From Rhizoclosmatium globosum (Eukaryota; Chytridiomycota; Chytridiomycetes; Chytridiales; Chytriomycetaceae), in assembly GCA_002104985.1 (NCBI GenBank), contig MCGO01000167.1, positions 20,310 to 84,309 on the forward strand: a stretch of 64,000 nt of DNA, written 5' to 3'. Position 1 is the stretch's first letter. Every line of letters starts with the position of its first letter. Shown piece by piece: positions 11,672-22,855 of this stretch. The position numbers and the translations under genes are program-made. The notes under the pieces were generated by a model. It saw nothing but the letters and a program-made list of their open reading frames with translations. It was not told the origin of the DNA and made no database searches.

Positions 11672-12735
11672 ATGGCGCATCTCTCCGAATTGTCCGCGCG
11701 AGCCGCGGCGTCGACGACGGCCGATGTGACGGGCGTTGCGCAGTCGCCGCCGACGGGCCACCGCGTCAAATCAAAGAAGACGCCGATGCGCGGACGGAAA
11801 CAGAAGAAGAAACAATCAAAGAAGAAGACAACTGAGAAGAAAGTAGAAAAGAAACAAGAAGAACAAAAAGAAGAGGAAGAAGAAGAGGAAGAGGAAGACT
11901 ACGAAGTCGAAAAGATCCTGTCTCATAAAACAGATCGGGTGCGTTATCCCTCCTTCTCCCACCCTTCAACTTCACTAAACGATGCTATCCAATCAGAAAC
12001 TCCGCGCCCGCGTCTACTTGGTCAAATGGAAGGGCTATCCATCGTCAGAAAACTCGTGGATCCCCGAAGATAACTTTGGTGTGCGTTGAGTACTTGACAG
12101 GCCCAACCTCCAACCCCCTTTAAACCAACACCCACCTAATAGACTCGCGAAATCCTCGATGAATACATTGAAAAATATGTTCTCGATAAAGACGACGCCA
12201 AAAAGGAATCAGAAGACCCAGAACCTACCACTTCCTCCTCATCTGCCTCCAAACGAAAGCAACCAGACCCTTCTTCAGCATCCTCAAAGTCTTCTACTGC
12301 CGCCGCCTCTTCTTCTTCAAAGAAAGCTAAACTCAGCCTCACCAAAAGCCGCACATCTTCCTCATCAACTCGCACCCCAATTTCTCGAAACAGCTCTTCT
12401 GCTTTCAATGTCCCGCCACTCCTTCCTGCCTCACTACGCGGTGAAGAGTCGTGGACTCCGTACATTGAATCGCTCAAATCCATAAAACTTATTGATGACA
12501 GCGAGCCGGCCTCGTACACAAACTTGTATATCACGCTAGTCTGGAGTGGGGCTGTTGATTTGGAGGACGATGAAGCGAGAGAGACGGTTGTTACTATGGA
12601 AGATTGTATGGAAAAGTGCCCTGATTTTGTAAGACAACTTTAATATTGCAATGATGCCAACTTAACTCTTGCTTGATATAGATTATAAAGTACTTTTGTA
12701 CAAGAGTCGCACTGCCGGGTTCTAAGAAAAAGTGA
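11672..12735 (+). CDS. HP1-like heterochromatin protein (chromodomain plus chromo shadow domain)
   Basis: The protein starts at the ATG at 11672. Exons are 11672-11938, 11997-12078, 12143-12628 and 12682-12735. A Lys/Glu-rich basic-acidic N-terminus leads into a canonical chromodomain split by intron 1: DYEVEKILSHKTDR, then YLVKWKGYPSSENSWIPEDNF. The aromatic cage (Tyr, Trp, Trp) that reads methylated H3K9 is visible. A Ser/Lys hinge of about 100 residues follows, then a chromo shadow domain (SWTPYIESLKSIKLID, ITLVWSGAV, CMEKCPDFIIKYF), the dimerisation module of HP1/Swi6 proteins. Exon 2 to exon 3 is off by one base (donor GTGCGT after TTTG), so that junction or one base is uncertain. A second HP1-like gene follows immediately. 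Confidence 0.8.
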
Positions 12736-12892
12736 TTAGACAGCTTTAGTTGGGCGAACGAACATACACGAGCACAGACGTTTCATTTCTTGGGTTTCAT
12801 TTAATTTATTATACCAAAAAGAAGAATAAAAGAACTCACCTTTTATTTATTGCGCTTTTTATTTCGCACAACATTTGAGTGATTGATTCCCA

Positions 12893-14228
12893 ATGCACGC
12901 AGCTCGAACAACTCCACGAACTGTGACAACACCCCACCCCTCCAATGCCGTGTCCGACGGAGAAGCCTTCGAAATCAGCGATCCAAAGAATCCCAGAAAG
13001 CGGTTCTATGTCATTGAACGGATCCTCGACCACCGATACGACCAGAAGCACCATTACACATACTACCTTGTCAAATGGGCCGGGTATCCTGACAGCGAGA
13101 ACACGTGGGAGTCGAAGCACTCGTTTCCCGTGAGTTCCAACAGCTCTTTGCACAGGCGGTTGCTTACCCACGATGCCCTCTTTTGGGTCTCGTTTGAACC
13201 AAGGATCAACGGCCAATCGAAGAATACCGAGCCCGAATCGCTGAAGAGAAAGCTGCACAGAAGGCACTCTTGGGCGAACCGTCGAAGCCAAAGCCAAAAC
13301 CAAAGAAGAGGAAGTCTGATCAACACACAAACTCAATCGTTGCTCAATCGTCGTCAAAGAAGTCGAAACGAGGTTTGTCTATCTAATCAACAAGGATTTA
13401 CCTGGTCTTATGGTTTGATCAAATGGAAAGGGCAATCTTCTTCTGCTCCTCCAAGTATTGATCAACAAGCGTCAAGCTCAAATTCAGGTGAATTAATTAC
13501 GACATAATGGAATCTTTAACCTGTATACAAAAGCACCGCAGACATGCCCTCCCATCGACTCTATCGAGGCGATTCCAGACGCGTTCAATTCACTACTCAA
13601 TGAATCAGCTGAACCATTTACCCAAGTCTCTTCATCAAGTCCTGTGTCACGACCACAACCCCAATCTCTGCATTCAACACCGTTTGGGACATCTTGTCAG
13701 TCAATAAACTTGCCTGCAGCAGACCATATGCCAACCCCTTCAGCAGCTCCAATCCCAACAATAACGCCAATTCATCCTGTAGCAGAAGAAACCGTGTCGG
13801 TTCCAAAGTTTCCGCAGCACTTTGTATCTGGCAGCTCGTCCTCATCATCAAGTATACCCAACCAGCTAAACGACACAATAACACCTACAAATATTCAAAC
13901 AAACTCGTCGAGTCCAAAGATCGCAACCGCCAATGATTCCAATCAACCTCCAGCACTGACTCCAACCCCAACAACAACCACACCAACAATATCTCCCAAC
14001 ATCCCAAACCATTTCCTCGAACTCCACACATGGGACCCATACATCCGCTATATCTCCGCAATCACAGACCCAACAACCGACAAAGAAGTCCGTAACATTG
14101 ACAACTCCCTTCCCGACAGACTCATGGTTCAGATAACCTGGCATGACGGCACATTGCCCCACGGCGAGACTACATCACTCGTGTCAATGAGAGTCGCGAG
14201 GATGCGGTGTAAAGATGCAGTTGAGTAG
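12893..14228 (+). CDS. Second HP1-like chromodomain protein
   Basis: The ATG at 12893 opens a chromodomain protein on the same strand, about 160 nt after the first HP1-like gene. Exon 1 (12893-13129) encodes FYVIERILDHRYD and YYLVKWAGYPDSENTWE. An intron 13130-13202 (GTGAGT...CCAAG) restores the frame into a charged helical stretch (IEEYRARIAEEKAAQKALL) and a Lys-rich, NLS-like hinge. A Ser/Thr/Pro-rich linker follows. The C-terminal region (TWDPYIRYISAITDP, LMVQITWHDGTLPHGE) matches the outline of a chromo shadow domain. The middle exons between 13380 and 13640 are not resolved: no single splice pair keeps the frame. The domain order suggests a tandem paralogue of the preceding gene, but the low identity argues for an old duplication. 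Confidence 0.65.
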
Positions 14229-14412
14229 AATAACATGTTGTTTGATTTTTTTTGGTGGTAAAGCCGATAATCTAATCTAACGTAATGCAAAGCTTATTTC
14301 GTTCTTATTGAACCGAATAACGTTTAGACGAGGATGATTTTTTTCTTTGTTTTGTGCAGTAATATTACGTAATGTTCAACTCGATTTCGAAATCACATTC
14401 CCAAAAAATTTC

Positions 14413-16272
14413 ATGATTGTGGCCGCCGTCGTTTTCGTCCTTTTGGTTGAATTAGTTCAAGCGCAGACTCTAAGCGATTGCCAGATCGTTCACGGGGTAT
14501 TGCCAAAGATATTCCAGAGCTCGGATGTGATGGGATGTTGCAGTGGACAAGGGATTCTTGTTCCTTCTGAAGCAGGGCCCTCTGCTGTGGCTTCTGTGAC
14601 ATGTGACGATCAGGGAGCGATATTGTCGCTGTAAGTCTGTAACAATGGATAGTATTTGTCCTGATCGCCTATTTGTAGATCCCTTGTCAATCTGGGAACT
14701 TTCACCAACGTTATTGTCGAGCCACTTTTCACACTGACGAAGATCACTAAACTGTAAAACGCATTCATATTGGTTTGGGGCTTTGTTAATCTAATCTGCG
14801 CTTCAGGGAAATCGAATCATTGTCAATTGCTGGATCTATACCCTCCCTGCCTTCAACACTCCAATATCTGAGTTTAGGAAACAACAAAATAACTGGAATG
14901 ATTCCCACCTTGCCGCCCGGTTTGGAGGTGCTGAAAATGCCGTTGATTTCAATGATGGGACCCATTCCGACTTTGCCAACCACGCTGACATTCATGTGCG
15001 TTAAAGCTATTTTGTTCCATAAATATCTCTAACCAAAAACGTAGTATGTTGTCAAGCAACTGGTTGAATGGGACTATACCAACGTTTCCTCCATTATTAT
15101 ATTACCTGTAAGGATTCTACCGCCATTCTTCCTCGCTTAACTCTCTTCAACCTCAGCGATATAACCCAAAACGCAATCTCCGGACCTATTCCCGCAATAC
15201 CCTCATCCCTCCGCCATCTCAGAGTCGGAAACAACAAACTTGTTGGCCCAATTCCAACCCTCCCACTCACAATGTCTTCACTCGAGCTAAACGACAACTT
15301 TCTGAACCAAAACATAACCGACCTACCACAACTATCGCCAGACGACTTTGGCGGCGTTGGTTTCCCAACTCTTAACGGAAACTGTTTCGCGAACGCGATT
15401 GATTTCAATGTCACGAATAACCCCGCTTGTACCGTTGACGCACTTACAGCGAATGTAACGACTTTGGAGCGGCTGTTTAATATCGTTGTTCCATCATCTC
15501 CACCTGTTTCAAATATGACTTCTCAACATGCCGTTGACAGTCTGGTTGGAGGTGTCTTTTCCACAAATGCGATGATTGGAATCGCGATTGGATGTGTCGC
15601 GGTAATTGGAGTGATGGGATTGTTGGTATACCGAAGAGCATCAACAAACGGCAAAGTCTCTGAGCAGGACGGAAAGACTCGCAGTATTCCGCCATCGCTC
15701 GCACCAATGGGAACTGTAACTTCTAGTACCGGGTCAGGAAGCGTGCTCATACTAGTCGATTCAAAGCAAGAATCCAACCCGTTATTCTCAACATTCAACA
15801 CCGTCACATCGTCTTACACAGTTAAAACCACTGAGAAAGACACGGAATCGATTTCCTCAAAGTATTCGTATGGATGGATTGAAAGAGAATCTGATGGCAG
15901 TGTGGCTAGTGAAAACGAGGTTGGACTTTCAGTTGGAAGCAGCAATCAAGGACTTCCGTACGATATAGCAGACTGGTCAGTTCGAAACGTTGCTGATTGG
16001 GTGTACATGAATAATGGTGGCGAAAAGAGTGCAAGGAATGTCGTTGGTAAGATATCCCTTCGAAGCTACATCCAAAGGGCCTAACCCAGTTTTCTGAAAA
16101 CTCAGGTCATAAAGTCGACGGCCGTGTCTTATTGAACGCTTCAGTGGACGATGTATTGGCTATTCTTGATTTTGACGCTCTTGGAGATCGAATTCAGTTC
16201 AAGCTGTTACTTACCGACTTAAAAGAACGTGCAGCGGCGCCACCAGCTTGGGAGGCACCACCAGAGTATTAA
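14413..16272 (+). CDS. LRR - transmembrane - SAM receptor-like protein
   Basis: Six exons (14413-14630, 14679-14753, 14807-14995, 15045-15107, 15157-16046, 16106-16272) give an intact product of 533 residues. A signal peptide (MIVAAVVFVLLVELVQAQ) precedes a Cys-containing cap and plant-type LRRs with the GPIPxxPxxLxxLxxxNN pattern. One transmembrane helix (IGIAIGCVAVIGVMGLLVY) follows. The cytoplasmic part of about 190 residues is Ser/Thr-rich and ends in a sterile-alpha-motif domain (WSVRNVADWVYM, then DGRVLLNASVDDVLAILD and RIQFKLLLTDLKE). SAM domains usually mediate oligomerisation or docking. The layout resembles a receptor without a kinase, possibly coupling a surface ligand to a SAM-containing partner inside. 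The short exons are all flanked by phase-2 introns and encode about one repeat each. Confidence 0.8.
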
Positions 16273-16575
16273 AAAACGATAGATTTTAAAGTGAGAAACC
16301 TTTTGTATTTACCCTTCATTATTAGATGTGCCAAAATAAACTCGATAAACTCGATAAACTTTATATGACATTACCTTCTATCCTTCTTGTATCTATCGTT
16401 GCTATCGAGGTTGGCTCTGTCAAAAAGCTACGGAGAATATTTGTGTATGTCAATGTGAGAGTTCAAGCCTTGAATGATATGCTTGAGGGATAGATTCTGG
16501 ACGTCGGAAGCGGCATAATTAATTGTTGTTTACCTGAATAAATATTTCAAAAGTAAAGGTTGACAGGATCAGTCA
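16273..16575. other. Intergenic region between the LRR-SAM gene and F-box copy 1
   Basis: About 300 nt, AT-rich, with a direct repeat of ACTCGATAA near 16340. No ORF of interest. Confidence 0.5.
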
Positions 16576-18784
16576 ATGCCACCAAAGAAGAAGAAGAACA
16601 TCCCCGCCCCACTGGTTTCTTCGATCGAAAGCCGCGGTCTCGGTGGACTTCCCACAGAGCTGTTTGATGCAATCTGTGGCTACATCAAACCAGTTGATGT
16701 GTTGAACGTCGGCTGTGCCAACAAACGACTTGCATTCCTCACAACGCCAGAATCACGGTTAGGCCTACTTAACATTAGCCAAAGCATCAAACTCATTCTG
16801 CCCTCCTTCGACAGCATCTGGATCATCCACTACCAATCAGCAGCATTACCACCCATTCCAGACACCATCAGCGACACCGTACACACCAAAAAGGTTCTAA
16901 CTCTGATCTCGAGAGTATGTCTTCACTTAAATTGGTCGTTCCTGCCTCGTACCTTAAACCGTTACAAACAGGTTGGATGTTTCAACTGCCCTGCACGGAC
17001 CAAACACGTCGACTGGGGTGCCTTGAAACGAATCTGTTCAAAGTGCAGGAGACTGAGTCGTCTCGCGTCAGCGAATATAGAGTTCATGGACTGGGTGCAA
17101 AAAATGTACCAGTATGAGAATTCAACTGAAGCGGATCGTCGGGCGCAGCAGATCGCGATTATTGAGCAGCGAAGAGAGGATATCATCAGCAGGTGAATTA
17201 AGGGTTCTTGGGTTCACATTGCTAACATACTGTATGCTCTAATAGATACGTGGCAATGAATCCTCCAATCCCACAAGAAATCTTACAATACTGTTCTGGT
17301 TTCACAAAGACATGGGATTCCCCTGTTCCATTAACAAATCGCATATTCACAAATATCACTCGCGCCTTGGGTCCCGACATCAAGAGACTCAGGATTGACC
17401 GTGTCAGTCGGGAGCGATACCTCGAACTACACAATACCGCGATGGAAGGAATCCCACTCCAGTGGAGCAGTTACATGAGTATCTATGGAGTGACATACAA
17501 AATGGGGAATTCAAGGGAAGAAAATGAATTCATCTCAAAATGCGTTAGCATGATCGCGGACCAGTTGAATGATTTCAAATGGTCGGACGCTTTCCCGGAT
17601 TTTGATCCCAGCCCATATTTGGATGAAGCTCGAAAGCTGCTCCGTGCTCCATATGAGAAATGCGTCAAAGCTAAAGCTGACCTCGTCTCTCGTTACCCAC
17701 ACTTGGTACCAGTGCTTGAAAGTCTGAATGATTCAATGTGCTACTTTTTCCAAAAACCAAATACCGAAGAGAGTGATTTAGAATTATGGGTCGAAGAAAT
17801 GGTATTGAAGGTCAGACTGGGGAAGATCTTTCCCAGGCTTTCGTTGACGGAACATACAAATCCTGTCCGGATACATACGTTCGGAGGTACAGAATGGTAC
17901 AACCAGAATAAGGACGCGTTTGATTACAAACAGGACAAATGGAATTATGAAGAAATGACAGACAGCTGGGCAGAGTACAGAAAAACTCTCAATGAACGCG
18001 TCGCATCAATGTATCGCCACATCATTGAAATATGCAGTCCTGAAATATTTGAAGTTTGCATTTACTACGACGACTTGGAGGGCCTAATTCAAGACGTCGA
18101 AGAATCCTCCGAATGGCCACTTTTAAACGATTTGGATCCAGTCCATGTAGTTTTAATGAGAAGATACCTGTCGGACATATCCAGGCACTCATACTACGTT
18201 GAAGTCTATGATTTCTACGGCATGGGGAAAAGTACAAAACTTGTGCAATCGTTGTTAACAGTTCCCTCTTCTGAATTTGATGAACCGAAATTCTGGATTC
18301 TGTGTGAGCAACACTTCAACCAAAGGTGTTTAACCGAACATTCGAAATGTGGCGCGATAGAACAAACCTACTACACCTATCGAGGAATGGATTTCCGTAC
18401 CGGGTTCACGTTGGACGAAACCGGCAAAGAAGATCTTGAAAATTGGATGGATGTGATTATAGAGAGACTTGATGAACTTGCGGCTGAGTTGGAAGAAACG
18501 AGGGTTGATTATTTGCATGACTGTTTTAAGCAACAGTTGTTGCGTGAAGTTCAGGGTGTGCGTGGAACCAGAAAACGTTTGTGACTGCACGCGCGTTGTT
18601 GGAAGAGGTGTTACCGACCAAGTTGGAATTTGATCCTGCTGAATGTCTTGAGAAGTATGCGGATTACTTGAATGAGATGGCAGATGAAGTGGAACGAGAT
18701 CCGTATGATAGTGAGGAAGATTTTTATCATGGGGAAAGTGAAAGTGGGAGTGAAAGCGACAGACCTGGGTGTGTTTTGATGTGA
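16576..18784 (+). CDS. F-box/zinc-knuckle/CaaX family protein, copy 1
   Basis: Exons 16576-16914, 16972-17192 and 17246-18784. The N-terminus is Lys-rich (MPPKKKK), then an F-box (GGLPTELFDAICGYIKPVDV, NVGCANKRLAFL). At the start of exon 2 a C4 pattern, GCFNCP...ICSKC, suggests a zinc knuckle. A long family-specific region follows (MNPPIPQEILQ, LTNRIFTNITRALGP, EWPLLNDLDP, MDFRTGFTL). The C-terminus is acidic and ends GCVLM, a CaaX box whose Met favours farnesylation. F-box proteins recruit substrates to SCF ligases, and lipidation would place this one on a membrane. One frame change is needed near 18580, after an AAAA run, to reach the conserved LLEEVLPTKLEF segment and the CaaX box. Without it the protein would stop early and lose the lipid anchor. 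Confidence 0.7.
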
Positions 18785-18887
18785 ATTTCAAAGCCATGCT
18801 TTATAGTTGTTTTAATTCGATATGGACTCGTTCAGTGTTGTGTTTATTAAAATTCATTACCATTTAAGTTATGGAACGCTTAAACAA

Positions 18888-20421
18888 TCAATCGTCCTCC
18901 TCCCAATCTTCATCTCCTTCTTCATCTTCGCCATCGTCCTCATCGTCATCGTCATCTTCATCACTACGACCATCGTCTTCATCGCGTTCAATTTCCGCTT
19001 CCAAGTCAAACACATTACCATCTTCATCCAACAACTCTTCTTCTTCATCTGCCTCGTCTGAAGTCGCACCCAACTGCTCCAACTGCGCTTTGAGGCTTTC
19101 TTTCGAAGGGTCAGAAGCAAGGACGGCACGTAAGAGCGCAGTTCCTTTTGAATAGGCTGCAATAGCAAGAGTATCATTTGGAGTGACCGTGCTGAGAAAC
19201 AGGTACGCTTGACCCACCTAAGATTGACATTTAAACGCGTGCGAAAAGAAAAAAACGTTTGTGGAAATGAGAACTCACCATTTCTTGATTCCTTAACTCG
19301 TCGTCGACAACATACGAAAAGGCACGAATACATTCTTTGATGTCTTGTGTTGCTCCTTCTTCATCTCCACCCGCTGCACGGAATCGTGCAAGGTAGTACA
19401 GTAAGGATGCTTTGGTGGATGAGAGAGAGTCTTGGGAGGTTTGGTCGGGGATAAGAGGAGCGGCTGGATCAAAAGGCGTGTTTACGATTGAGAGAGCAAA
19501 TGTGAGGATGGAAACTGGGATAGGGGCTGTTGAAATAGAAAGGATTTAACAGGGTGTTCAGTTGTTCACATGAAAATGGTCATTTACATTTTCGATCCGA
19601 GTGTCGGACAGCGAGAGCATAAGATCGCAAGAGTTGGGCAATAGAGACTTGTCGAAGCGTGAATTCGTTTGCCTCTTTTTTCAACAAGCTGATGGACTGT
19701 ATTGCAACTTCATGATGAGCTAAAAGTGGAATCAAGTGTGGGTACATACGGTGATGAAGGAGGACCGCGCACTCTGCAATAATTCCACTTGATCCATTCG
19801 TTTCCGAGTCTCTTCCTCAGATTCCTGATGGTTCTCGTCCAATTCCTCTTCATTGTCATCTTCATCATCTTCCTCCTGATCAAAATCCTCCTTCGGCACA
19901 CTACGCAAATTCAGCTTATTCTCGATCGCCAGTACTTCGACCGCCGCCCGTCCTCTGACAAACGCCAAGTCCGGATTCGCAGCCTCGAGCGCCCTCAGAG
20001 CACCAAGGATTCTTCGCGCGAGTTCATCCAGGCCAACAAGGGCGGCCAGTTCGACCGCGGCGTCCGAATAAGTTGTCACGTCCGATTCGGACTCGGCGGC
20101 GGCGGCGGCAAAGTCGTCTGTTTCAAGAACGGGATTCGCCGACTCGAGTTTTGCGATTGTTTCTTCGAGCAGCTTTTGGGCGACTGCGCGGACGTCGTCG
20201 AAGTCGGCGTTTGAGTTTGATTTTGATTCAGGTGACAAAGACAAAGACAAGGACAGTTCGTGTTTTGCCATCGAAAGGATCTGCGCCGGTGTCGCCTCAG
20301 AAGGGATCGCAACGTCGAGGCTGCCCGGTCCGCCCGAGCTTGTTCCGATTTCTTCCGAGGGTGGCGCCCGCTTCTTGGATGGTGCTGCAGTGGACGTGGT
20401 GGAGGGTCGCTTGTTGGTCAT
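18888..20421 (-). CDS. Acidic TPR-like helical-repeat protein (possible Ett1/Nro1-type)
   Basis: The start is the ATG at 20421 (MTNKRPSTTSTAAPSKKR). Four coding blocks are separated by short introns: 20421-about 19770, then about 19730-19590, 19530-19280 and 19217-18888. Paired helices with Ala/Leu-rich TPR spacing recur (AAVELAALVGLDELARRILGA, LLYYLARFRAAGGDEEGA, AYLFLSTVTPNDTLAIAAYS). Acidic stretches occur in the middle (DFDQEEDDEDDNEEE) and dominate the C-terminus. An NLS-like start, helical repeats and an acidic tail resemble fungal Nro1/Ett1 nuclear TPR proteins linked to translation termination and Ofd1 control. I rate that as a suggestion only. The first intron junction is uncertain: the visible donor and acceptor leave a very short intron. 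Confidence 0.55.
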
Positions 20422-20491
20422 TGGTTTGTTGGTTTGACAAAAAAGAAATATGACCATCGTGTCCAAACTGTCAGTTTTACAGTATCTCAGA

Positions 20492-20890
20492 TCCAACGTC
20501 TAAACTGTTTATGCAAGGACTTGGAAGGAATTGGTAATCACATCAAACAATCTAACCGGTCAGCTAGCTCCCGATATTGGTTCCTTGTCCGAACTCAAAG
20601 ATTTGAGCTTGACTTTCAACAAATTCTCTGGTTCTATTCCATCAACATTTGGAAAGTTAAGAAACCTGGAATTTATGAGCTTGGCGAATAACGATCTGTC
20701 TGGTTTGCTTCCACCTGAATTGGGCGACTTGGTGAGCCTTGAGCTCTTGCATTTGACAAGGAATCAGTTTACTGGTCCATTGCCGAGAACGTTATTGCAA
20801 CTCGATAAGTTAAGGATGTTGGATCTTATTGGAAATGAAGGGTTGACGTGTGATTTTGAATTTCCGAATGTTCAGGTGTATTTTCCATAA
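20492..20890 (+). pseudogene. LRR fragment without a start codon
   Basis: An open stretch encodes four or five plant-type leucine-rich repeats (ITSNNLTGQLAPDIGSLSEL, LSLTFNKFSGSIPSTFG, MSLANNDLSGLLPPELG, LHLTRNQFTGPLPRTL) and stops at 20890. No in-frame ATG precedes the repeats, no signal peptide or transmembrane helix is present, and the fragment begins only 70 nt from the start codon of the divergent TPR-like gene. It is best read as a remnant of an LRR receptor-like gene related in style to the one at 14.4-16.3 kb. It could still be a terminal exon with an unrecognised upstream part. Confidence 0.5.
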
Positions 20891-20984
20891 AGTAACCTAC
20901 TTATTGCACCAGTTAGCTGCGCCTTCTTCTGTATGAGTAACGTCTTTACGCATATATTTTTTTGATAAATAACCTTGCTTAAAA

Positions 20985-21893
20985 ATGCAAACCTTTCCTG
21001 TCTCAAGAGACGACAGATCTCTCATCACCTCGGCAAAGAACATCTACGTAGGAACAGTCGGTGCAAGTAAGTTCTCTCTTGTTGAAGAACGTAATGCTGA
21101 TGCTCCCGTTTTGGATCACAGCTGCTTCAGCGGCTGCAGTTGGAGGACTTTGGGGCATCGTGGCAGGCCAGGGCCCAGTTGGATACGCATTTCTCATGGG
21201 CACAAACTGGTTGAGTCTTTCGCTGCCGTTCTTTGGTGTGTTGTGTGCGTCTTGGTCTGCTTACAGTCCTAACTTTACATTTGTAGTGACACGCGAAGCG
21301 ATTTTACACCAACGACAGCGACTGAATCCTGTATATGGCCGTATAAACTGGCGGCATCGAGATGGTGATGAAATGTTGGCTTCGACTGTAGCTGGAAGCG
21401 TTGTGGGCGGAGGGCTGGCGTACTACACACGTAAGCTTGAGTTCAATCGAAAAGCGTGTATTGATGCTGATTTAAAACAGGTGGATCGCTTGCAGTTATT
21501 GGTGGAGGTATCATGTTTGGAACTTTGGCGGCTGTTGGTCAATACGCAGCAACAAAGTTCCGACACGCTCGACAGGAAGCTGGATACGCTATTGCGAAAG
21601 GAGAAGAAAAGAAGGAGAAACGGATTGACCTTCGAAATCAGCCTGAACGCGAACCTGAGTCATTTGATGACCATGGATACGATCCTTTGCGAGAATTCAC
21701 ACAATACTTAAGGCGTAAAGTGTTGGACCGAATGGGGGACGTGACGGTGACGAATGGCGGTTGGGTTTCACCAATGTTGAATGCGCTGGACTTGGATTAT
21801 CGAAAGCGGTTGAACATCAAGATTGAGATTCTTGAAAGACAGGTGTCCTCCTTGAAAGTGCAGCTGGAAGCGAAGGGAATACGTGTTGAATAA
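20985..21893 (+). CDS. Tim17/Tim22/Tim23-like small membrane protein
   Basis: Four exons (20985-21066, 21122-21235, 21287-21430, 21481-21893) join to an intact product of 250 residues. Glycine-rich hydrophobic helices recur: AAAVGGLWGIVAG, ASTVAGSVVGGGLAYY and IGGGIMFGTLAAVGQYA. GxxxG-type helices of this sort are typical of the Tim17/22/23 superfamily, which includes mitochondrial translocase subunits and NDUFA11-type complex I subunits. A charged C-terminal region of about 100 residues ends in a coiled coil (YRKRLNIKIEILERQVSSLK). Mitochondrial inner-membrane location is inferred. The C-terminal extension is longer than in core Tim subunits, so a more divergent family member is likely. Confidence 0.5.
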
Positions 21894-21985
21894 AGCGTGT
21901 GGTATTAGAAAGTGGAACAGCCATGACTTTGATTAACTGTATTCTCATATGCAAAACTATTGCTTAACCTATTCTGGAAACAACT

Positions 21986-22587
21986 TCAGATTTTCTGACG
22001 CATTGAAAACTTCGTTATCCAAGATCCCAGCACCCATACGGGAATTAACAGTGCAAGGGATCCTCGCCATTGAAACCTCTTGATCAGAATTTGACCATTC
22101 TTAGCTTCTTCCGTCGTAACCCACGCTTTTGCCTTGTGAAGTAACCATTGTTCTGAGCCTTCAAGGCAATTTGACATTTTGAAGACTTCCCGTGCCCTCA
22201 CGAAGGAGTTCACTGAATAACCAACAGCCAGAAATGCTCCCGTCATTAATGCATAAGTGTTGTATTGTTCACCCGGAGTAACAAAGCCGATCTTTGCAAG
22301 GCGTTTGGAATAAAAGGGAGCGTCCGACCAATCCTTTTCTAACACCCATTCAATCATAACTAACATACAGCTATGAACTTACCCTTAGCTCCGGCTACGG
22401 CTGCCCTTTCGTGTATCAACGCTGCTTCTGTATCCCTGAGACCTTTGAGTTCTGTCGTTGCGCTTTCAAGGAGTACACGACGCTTTCCTTCTTCATACCA
22501 AGTTGCATTCTCAAGCGAGAGCTTAGCTTCGGCCCGCTCTTTTTCAAGGTGCTCAACCTTGCGGCTGACTACTTCAATCTCAGACAT
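21986..22587 (-). CDS. Coiled-coil protein with two C-terminal membrane helices
   Basis: Exons 22587-22383 and 22338-21986 join at a GTAAG...TTAG intron to give 185 residues. The first 70 residues form a strong coiled coil (EVVSRKVEHLEKERAEAKLS). Two hydrophobic helices follow (YALMTGAFLAVGYSVNSFV and LALLIPVWVLGSWITKF), ending with a basic tail (SMRQKI). I do not recognise the family. The size and layout would suit a small organelle-membrane protein. It lies head to head with the GNAT gene at 22.85 kb and tail to tail with the Tim17-like gene. Confidence 0.55.
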
Positions 22588-22855
22588 TTTGAAGAACGAA
22601 AAGAAAGAGACAATCCACCTCATAGAGTACAAAGTGTGAAAATCAACACGTATATGTTTGTGTGCATTATCTTATGACATCATCTGCAGTTACTTGAATC
22701 TTGGCTGTGTATACACAAAAACCTCGCTTCTCCTAACTACATTCAACCCTCGGCATTAATACTATCTTATTTGAGTGTTTCAATGGAATGCCGTTGAATT
22801 AATCAAGCATCTGGACTCAAATTGAAAGCACCCCAAACCACCAATTCAAGAAGTG

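Noticed and set aside
18869..19155. Ser-rich plus-strand ORF
   Set aside because: It mirrors the acidic Asp/Glu C-terminus of the minus-strand TPR-like protein and has no independent features.
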